Shown here one piece after another: positions 57,841 through 64,000 of a stretch of DNA of 64,000 bases. Made by a program: the position numbers and the translations under genes. Every line of letters begins with the position of its first letter. Position 1 is the stretch's first letter. Below the pieces are notes generated by a model that was not told where the DNA came from, did not search any database, and saw nothing but the letters and a program-made list of their open reading frames with translations. The stretch is from Siphonodentalium dalli (lineage: Eukaryota; Mollusca; Scaphopoda; Gadilida; Siphonodentaliidae), in the NCBI GenBank assembly GCA_032622095.1, contig CP136065.1:59885094-59949093 (forward strand), given 5' to 3'.

Positions 57841-58549
57841 CCAAGATTCTTGGCCAGTTGCGGTAAACCGTGAAACTCACAAGTGGTGTTAATTTGTTAT
57901 TCAGAAATACTATAGGTACATTTAATACACGATCGCATAAAAACATTTTAATCGTTAGATTGCCAGTTTAAATGCAACAATTTCCAACTATAGCCCATAT
58001 TACATGTTAATTTCCTACGCTCCTAATGTCGCTCCAATCGGAAAGGTCAAGAAAACGTTGCATACTAATTTCCACCCTGGAAAATGTAGGTAAAATAGTT
58101 TGAACTGCTGACATTGAATGTTATGATTGGTCAAAATTAACGTTTAGGTGTTGACAAACGCGAGAGGTCAACTCTTTGTATAGCACTGCGTACTGTACTT
58201 TTGAAATATATGTTTCTAATCGAAAAAGCAAGGGGAATCTATATTCTCATATTAGCGCTTTATACCCATAGTACCAATTACAGCTAATGTTTATTCTGTT
58301 GATGTTCACATATAGTAGAATGCTCGATCGTGGTATAAGTGCATTTTACGACATTTATTAAATGTCCGAAGTGTGTTTAATGTTCAAAATCGGAACACAA
58401 ATTACACAATCAATATCTGTTTTCCTTCAAAATGTCTGTTATAAATATGAATTTGTCACGATTATTGATTTTTGAAATTTACAATGTGAGTTTCCACAGC
58501 TCGTGTACTAGTTTATCCGTAAGTTTAGAATAAACAAATGTTTCGTGTT

Positions 58550-58815
58550 CTTGATTCCATTGTGAAGCCTTTCATGACGGGAGCTGAGCTGTTGTAGCAT
58601 TAAAGATAATGTGTCAGTGCATTCTCTTATACATGCGAGTCTACTTAAGAGAAGGGACTGACTTACAAGGTCAATGTAAACATTGTTAGGCCAATGTATT
58701 CTCTTATGTATGCGAGTCTCCCTGTGGGACTCGCATATATATAAGATACATTGGCACAGGGTTTTCGCAAAATTTCAGGAAGAGTCATGGAAGTGTAAAG
58801 GGGCATAATCCGGTT
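58550..58815 (-). mobile_element. Family H element, copy 2 (inverted)
   Basis: Reverse complement of 3400-3655: CATGACGGGAGCTGAGCTG, two degraded AATGTATTCTCTTATGTATG hairpins, then GGCACAGGGTTTTCGCAAAA and TTCATGACTCTTCC-type outer text. The hairpins are more decayed than at 3400. Positions 57850-58540 and 58820-59390 hold nothing else that I recognise. Confidence 0.75.
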
Positions 58816-59394
58816 ATTCCCATGTGACACAAAGTTTGCTAAATTTTATGTAGAGTCACTTTCACTTAGAGTGACTCACAATTATTTCATTTTTGTTGAC
58901 TTTGGCTTTCAAAAATCCAGCAAAGCACGATCTAAACAGAGCGATCACGTTTATGATTTTGTTATATAAATACAAATGACCGAAAAGACCAGTCGAGTTA
59001 CAGAGAAGAATACATGGTTGGATTGTTTGTGCTGCATCTATATGTCCTTTTGCTATCTGAATTGAATTGACGATGGTTCACATTATAATGAAAGTCACTT
59101 GAAAATAACTGGACTATATCACATGAAACCTCTATCATATCATTGAAAAATCCATTAGATATTTTCTTATCTCTCACTAGTGTGTAATCGCCGCGTGCTT
59201 CCAGGTAATACTTGGCATCGCGCCAAGTAAATTACCGCGCGTTAATACTATTTAGAAAAGCCGCACTTGACACCAATACCAGACATTGCAAAAATTATTG
59301 CTTTGTTCATTAAAGTGCAATTAGTGTCCAATTTAGTTGCACTAGCGAAAATAGGCACAGAAACAAAGAGGCAAATTGGGGGACTATATGTTTC

Positions 59395-59570
59395 GTCGCA
59401 TCTAGAGAAATAACAAACTTCAAAAATCGATATCTGATCACTCTGAGCTCTGATAGGTGGGTTCCTCGACTCGAATCAAATATTTTTTACACCCGAAGCC
59501 AAAGAAATAGTAATTTAGGATTGTCTGATAGGATTGAATACATTTAAACATTATTTTAAAACCAAAATGT
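59395..59570 (+). mobile_element. Family D element, right-end fragment
   Basis: Matches the family D right arm (AAATCGATATCTGATCACTC, GGTGGGTTCCTCGACTCGAA, GAAGCCAAAGAAATAGTAAT) and ends GATTGAATACATTTAA, a mutated terminus. Confidence 0.7.
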
Positions 59571-59760
59571 ATCTTCAACCTATAGTGGATTGATCGAAAA
59601 CATATAGCGTTTAACTGCAGTGCAACATGTTTTTTTTAAACAGATACTTTTTGGCATACTTTTCAGTGATGTCAATTTGCACACTTTTTCCACAAGGACA
59701 ATTCCTGGTTTTCAAGACAAAACAATTGTTCCTACCAAAATTGAATTTATATTAGATATC

Positions 59761-59804
59761 ATCTAGAACACCCATCGGTTTATTAACCGATGGGTGTTCT
59801 AGAT
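59761..59804. repeat. Perfect 20-bp hairpin
   Basis: Arms ATCTAGAACACCCATCGGTT and exact complement around a TATT loop. On RNA it would be a strong stem. It lacks the following T run that would mark a bacterial-type terminator. The A+T-rich stretch from here to 60290 shows nothing else. Confidence 0.95.
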
Positions 59805-60299
59805 AATAATGCATATATATCAGCTGTCAGTTTTGTACTTTTCTTAATGTTTCAAACACATCGACTTTAGAAATATTTTTATGCTAAAATATGCATGTCA
59901 CATAATTCAGAGTTTTCAATATCTTTCTCCCTTTGAAATTCAACAGTATATATTTAGTTCAAAATTAAAATTTTCTAGTTTATTATACATGCGAATCTGT
60001 GGTATTAAATCTTATGGAATTCTTGCTGGGAGTAACTGAGATTTATGCAAGGGTGATAGATATAGGTCACGTCAACGTCATCTTTACTTGACAACGGCGC
60101 AATATGGCATTAGTTTACCCCAACAGACAACAATATCTTAGAACCTATGTATTATGGGTCGATAAGATTAAACGAATTGACTAACATTCTCCGCTGGAAT
60201 CTGAATGTTACTATCGGAATATATTTGGGCCCTAAACGGAATACGAATTTGAACATTGCGATTCTGAATATACTGGTTAGTATGGAGCGGTTCAGGGCA

Positions 60300-60660
60300 T
60301 ATAGTCGAGGGCTCCGCCAGCCCGTCTGTGTGAACATATCACATTGTAACTCGGAGGTTAATTATCGGATTCCGTTGTCCTCTGGTATACCATATATGGT
60401 AATAGCCGAGCTTGGTGGAAAGAGTTGACATTCACATACTACGAGTTTCGTCCTTTTATTTTTACAAGAGTTAGGGTCCTTGTTAAGTTGTTAGACGTTG
60501 GAAATTTGTGAAGTTGTCCGTTTACAAACATTTCACCTTGTAACTCAGGTGTTGATAATCGGATATGGGTGTGCTTTCGTATGGTGATAGCTCAGGTTAG
60601 GAGAAAGGATGCCCAATTATCACTGGGTTTGTCCATTCATTCTAACGGAGTCATGACCCT
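60300..60660 (+). repeat. Tandem pair related to the 40.4-kb array
   Basis: Two ~194-base units share TTGTAACTC(G/A)G(A)GGTT, ATAATCGGAT and ATGGT(A/G)ATAGC. The second continues into TGGGTTTGTCCATTCATTC as in the 169-bp array at 40370. The frame 60147-60428 overlaps and is not supported. From 60670 to 62430, apart from R10, I see no feature. Confidence 0.65.
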
Positions 60661-61289
60661 CACTGGAAATCAATATTGTAAGTCCAGTATCAACGGTCAG
60701 ACTTAAATGATAGTATATAGGATTATTAATAGACCAACGTCGATGTAAGTATATAAGCACAATCAGTGGGCTTTGTCCGTAGATATTTGTCAGATTAATT
60801 GGCCTTGTTGGAAGGGGAATATTTTTCCACACATTTCACGTCGTTACATACGAACCAACAATTTGATTTGAATACATTTTGGCATAACGAAAGACAAATA
60901 TGAGTGAAAGGATATACCCATAAAATGCATGGGGTTCACAAGAGTTGCGGTTCGTGCGCTTAGAACTTAGAAAACAGGACAATGTTAGCACTGCCCACTC
61001 TATAAACAGCGCCGGGTGCATGTGTCACGATTGGCGTTGAACTTATTTCATCTGAGCATATCGGAGGGACAACTCTATTCATCAGAAACAAATTCTGATT
61101 AAGACTTCATTTAAAAATGATATAAGTCCAAATTGGCATTGCGTGTACAGTAAAATAAAAGGGCATATGCATATTCTTGTGATAATTCGAAACTGTGTGA
61201 AACTTATGCTTGCTCAACTGGGAGGTTGGGTCCACAATCATTATGAAATTGGACCTCTAATGAAGTATAATGACTAACAACTAACTAAC

Positions 61290-61435
61290 CATAGTCAGAA
61301 ATGGTAACGCCCTCAAGATCATATTACTAGGCATATATATAAATTATATTATAAAATATATTGGTTTCATGAATTTACCACCTCAGAATTCCGTTAAAAC
61401 AACTAATCCTTCAAATGATTATAACTAAGGCTTAA
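61290..61435 (+). repeat. Dispersed repeat R10, copy 3
   Basis: Direct copy of 16735-16885 (CCATAGTCAGAAATGGTAAC, CCTCAAGATCATATTACTAG, ACCACCTCAGAATTCCGTTA). Confidence 0.75.
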
Positions 61436-62439
61436 TATGATAATATGCAAGGCATATAGAACGACCCCGTCATAATAGTAAGACTTACATTTTTATTGAA
61501 TACGGGTGCTTTACATAATCATTATGATATAGTTAAACGTTTATAAATGAACACCTTTGATAACAAGTGGGAAGTAGTAAACATAAACATCGTATTGGCT
61601 GCTGACTTCAGAAAAAAATCAACAGTTCGCTGCATTTACATGTAAAACTTGATGTGAAATTATAATTAACTCAGATTACATGTGTATGAGCATGGATTAA
61701 ATGCTCAATCAATACATTAATCAATATATGGCTAGTATATAGTGAGGTGAAATCAGTTGTCCGCGAAGACGACATGACACGTTCAGTCACGTCTGGATTC
61801 TGGCCCGCAGAGACAAATGACGCTTTGACGTCATTACGCCGTAACTGCCTTCAGTTTGTTAACAAATGAAACTGATCTAATATAATATGAACCTATGTAG
61901 GACATATTCATAACAACTTACTGTTTATAAATAAATAAATACATCAGTTGTCCATTGCCACATATCAGAAGTTGTGAAGTAGAAAATTCGTTTCATATCT
62001 GATTCCGCGATTTTGTGAAACCACTGCCGGAAGTCACGTGATTTTCTCACGAAAATGTTGTGTTAATAAAAATTTCTCCTTCACGGTATACTGTAATTTA
62101 TGTGTGACGTCACAAGTACGCACGCCCGCCTGTTACCTATACACGACCAAGCTCGGGCGCGCAAGCACACCGAGCGGGGTGTTTAATATGATTACGTCAG
62201 TACGTATGGACAACCCAAAACACGTACGTCCATCTATAAAATGATAAATGTATGTTTCATAGCCTGAGCGCCTGTATTTATGGCCAACTTGCGATATATA
62301 CGATCACGCCAGTACGTATATATGGACCGTAGGACGGCGACATGTCACTCCATCTACATCTACAGTATACCCCATACCCTCAATGAACTGAGGATTATTA
62401 GGGGGCGCATGAATAAAATATAATTACATGGGTAAAAGA

Positions 62440-62930
62440 ATTTTTGTTTTTGTTTTTTTTGTTTGTTATTAAAATCAAGAGCATTTGGAATTTATGTACC
62501 ATTATTTTGACGCTGGTGGTGGTTTTGTGGAGGAGCCCTGCTTGCTCTTACCGGGTTCATATAAGTGACTGTGGAGGGCATCCTTAAACAATGATGTGTC
62601 TTGAATATTTGCAGAATCGGTTGGGATTTTGTTCCAGAGAGAAATTGTTCGGGGATAGAAGGAAGTGCTGAGGTATTTCGGTCGATAGAAGGGGCGGAGA
62701 AGTTTGTGGTCTCGTGTGGGTGTTAGTGGAGCAGAGTCAGTGATGTTTACATGATTATATCTGATTTTATGGAAGAGGATAACAGAGGAGAAGTCTCTTC
62801 TACTGCTAAGAGTAGCTAGGCCATTTAAGAATGTTTAACATGTTTGTGGGGCTGCTTGGGTAGTTGTAAATATTGAAGATATATCTGACTGCTCGGTGTT
62901 GAACCATTTCAATTTTTGAAATTAAATTAA
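62440..62930 (-). pseudogene. LINE RT C-terminal tail, copy 5, with A-rich 3' tail
   Basis: Read on the minus strand from about 62922, the sequence encodes MVQHRAVRYIFN, then after one frameshift near 62826 a continuous ~107-codon frame containing LSSRRDFSSVILFHKI, RPKYLSTSFYPRTISLWN and SLFKDALHSHL, closing with TAA at 62502-62504. This is the classic post-RT tail of Jockey/CR1-like LINEs. About 60 bases of 3' UTR and an A/C-rich tail (62441-62472) follow. The RT domain is missing (5' truncation), so the copy is dead. Confidence 0.85.
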
Positions 62931-62944
62931 ATAATTCAAAAATA

Positions 62945-63122
62945 TGTCCAAAGGTTCGCTATTCCCAAAGTTTCATTATACCGAAGTTTCGCCATTCCCA
63001 AGGTTCTCTATATTCCTCGATATTCAGAAGGTTTTTATAACTTGTTATTTTGAAGTTCATTCTATATTCTAAAGTTTTGAGAGGGTTCTTTATCATAAGA
63101 CTCTTTTTATGAAGGAAATAAC
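62945..63122 (+). mobile_element. Relic of the 16-bp-array foldback (left end)
   Basis: Diverged GGTTCGCTATTCCCAAAG-type 16-17 base units (62951-63032) are followed by the same subterminal text as at 32690-32766 (TTCTATATTCTAAAG, GAGAGGGTTCTTTA, AGACTCTTTTTATGAAGG, AAATAAC). It ends at a TTAA now occupied by a family D element. No right end is visible in the window. Confidence 0.75.
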
Positions 63123-63126
63123 TTAA

Positions 63127-63560
63127 AGGTACTCAATCCGATAAGACGCTGCTAAATTACTCTTTCTTTGGTTTCGGTGGGGGGGGGGGGATATTTGATT
63201 AGTGTCGAGGAACCCACCAATCAAAGCTCAGAGTAATTAGATATCGATCTTTGCATTTTGCTATTTTTATTGTTTCTGGGCCTGATCGTGCCAGAAGGAC
63301 GATATCAAACGGGCGGTCTTCCAGATAAAGATGGATAACTGTAAAATCGTGGTAATAATAACTACTTGGTATAAATACGCCCAGAATAGCAAACCTTATG
63401 AACATATGTGAATATTTAGGTACAAATAAACCTATTTGCAGCACCAGATATAGAGGAATGTGGTCCACAGTTAGACATGGGTCAGAGTGAGATATTGCCT
63501 CTAACATTTCTCTAATTTCCAGACCAATATCCATGGTGCCAGTCATATCAAGCGATATTA
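63127..63560 (+). mobile_element. Family D element inserted in the foldback relic
   Basis: Begins AGGTACTCAATCCGATAAGA directly after TTAA (63123-63126), with the usual GGTTTCGGTGGGGG, GTCGAGGAACCCACCAATCA and AGATATCGAT blocks. The right terminus is not preserved. A 115-codon minus-strand frame inside it is spurious. Confidence 0.75.
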
Positions 63561-63677
63561 GCCATATAGCACATTTTACTATATTTCTTCAAAATGCAAT
63601 CACCAGGTGAAGGTTGAATCTGGCCAAGCGACCAATTTTCAAGGCAAAATTATTTAATTTAATTTTTGCAATTTTAA

Positions 63678-64000
63678 AGGTACTCAATCCGAATTAACCC
63701 TCGCATATTATTATTTCCTTGACTTCGGAGGTGAACAATATTTGATTCAAGTCGAGGAACCCACAAAATCAAAGCTCAGAGTGATCAGATACCGATTTTT
63801 AAAATCTATCATTTTAATTTTAGGTGGCCCAGCATTGGCCAGTAAACAGCAGACGAGAATACTTTTTCTGACCAAATTGCAGATGAATATGGATAATTCT
63901 AAAATCAACTGTTTTTTTGTGTGTGTGTCAGATGTTTGACAAATCAGCAATATTCGTTGAGCAAAAAGTTGATAAATTACAAGTTTTTGTCAAGTTTATG
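63678..64000 (+). mobile_element. Family D element, runs off the window
   Basis: Begins AGGTACTCAATCCG after TTAA (63674-63677), then GACTTCGGAGG, GTCGAGGAACCCACAAAATC and AGTGATCAGATACCGATTTT. The right end lies beyond position 64000. Confidence 0.75.

Noticed and set aside
59761-59804. Perfect hairpin as a transcription terminator
   Set aside because: No T run follows and the window is eukaryotic.

Overview
This window looks like nuclear DNA of an invertebrate animal, most likely a mollusc or other lophotrochozoan. The guess rests on its A+T-rich, gene-poor character, on non-LTR retrotransposon tails of types common in such genomes, and on a very high density of foldback elements, miniature inverted-repeat elements (MITEs) and short-period tandem arrays. 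I see no bacterial operon structure, no tRNA or rRNA gene, no CRISPR array and no confident intact host gene. Almost all short open frames here are chance or lie inside repeats.

Layout. 0-12 kb: four copies of a hairpin MITE with CAGTAATGCCC termini and TA target sites, a palindrome-of-palindromes (2.7 kb), elements with TTAA target sites (4.75, 7.46, 7.87 kb), a small hAT-like element (4.4 kb), a 208-bp duplication carrying 28-29-base G runs (6.25 kb), and a 550-bp dispersed element (9.0 kb). 12-16.2 kb: a 167-bp palindrome, two hAT-type non-autonomous elements with perfect 8-bp target duplications (12952-14312 and 15739-16127), and another MITE between them. 17.4-20.2 kb: nested tandem arrays with periods of about 640, 116 and 167 bp. 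20.8-26.1 kb: a decayed coding-like stretch on the minus strand, a LINE reverse-transcriptase tail and a 500-bp foldback. 26.2-28.2 kb: a degenerate ~140-bp tandem array. 28-32.5 kb: mostly unique DNA.

32.5-34 kb holds the most unusual single element: a foldback whose two ends are arrays of a 16-bp unit in opposite orientation, flanked by an 11-bp direct repeat, with a second TTAA element nested inside it. 34.7-43 kb has more TTAA elements, a 169-bp tandem array and an inverted copy of the 7.9-kb element. 43.9-47.4 kb contains three LINE fragments: two RT tails fused head to tail, then an ORF1 plus endonuclease remnant. 47.4-49.3 kb is a dispersed repeat broken up by large palindromic insertions. 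49.9 kb has one plausible host exon. 53-54.3 kb is a G+C-rich foldback built from units punctuated by GCCCGGACC. 54.7-57 kb holds tandem arrays. 57-64 kb has further copies of earlier families and a fifth LINE tail (62.5 kb, minus strand).

The parts do not form a metabolic or regulatory system. They form a layered record of transposition: non-autonomous DNA elements recognised by hAT, Tc1/mariner-like, TTAA-specific and possibly Mutator/Foldback-like transposases supplied from elsewhere, mixed with dead LINE copies. Family names are inferred from termini and target duplications; no transposase gene is visible in the window.
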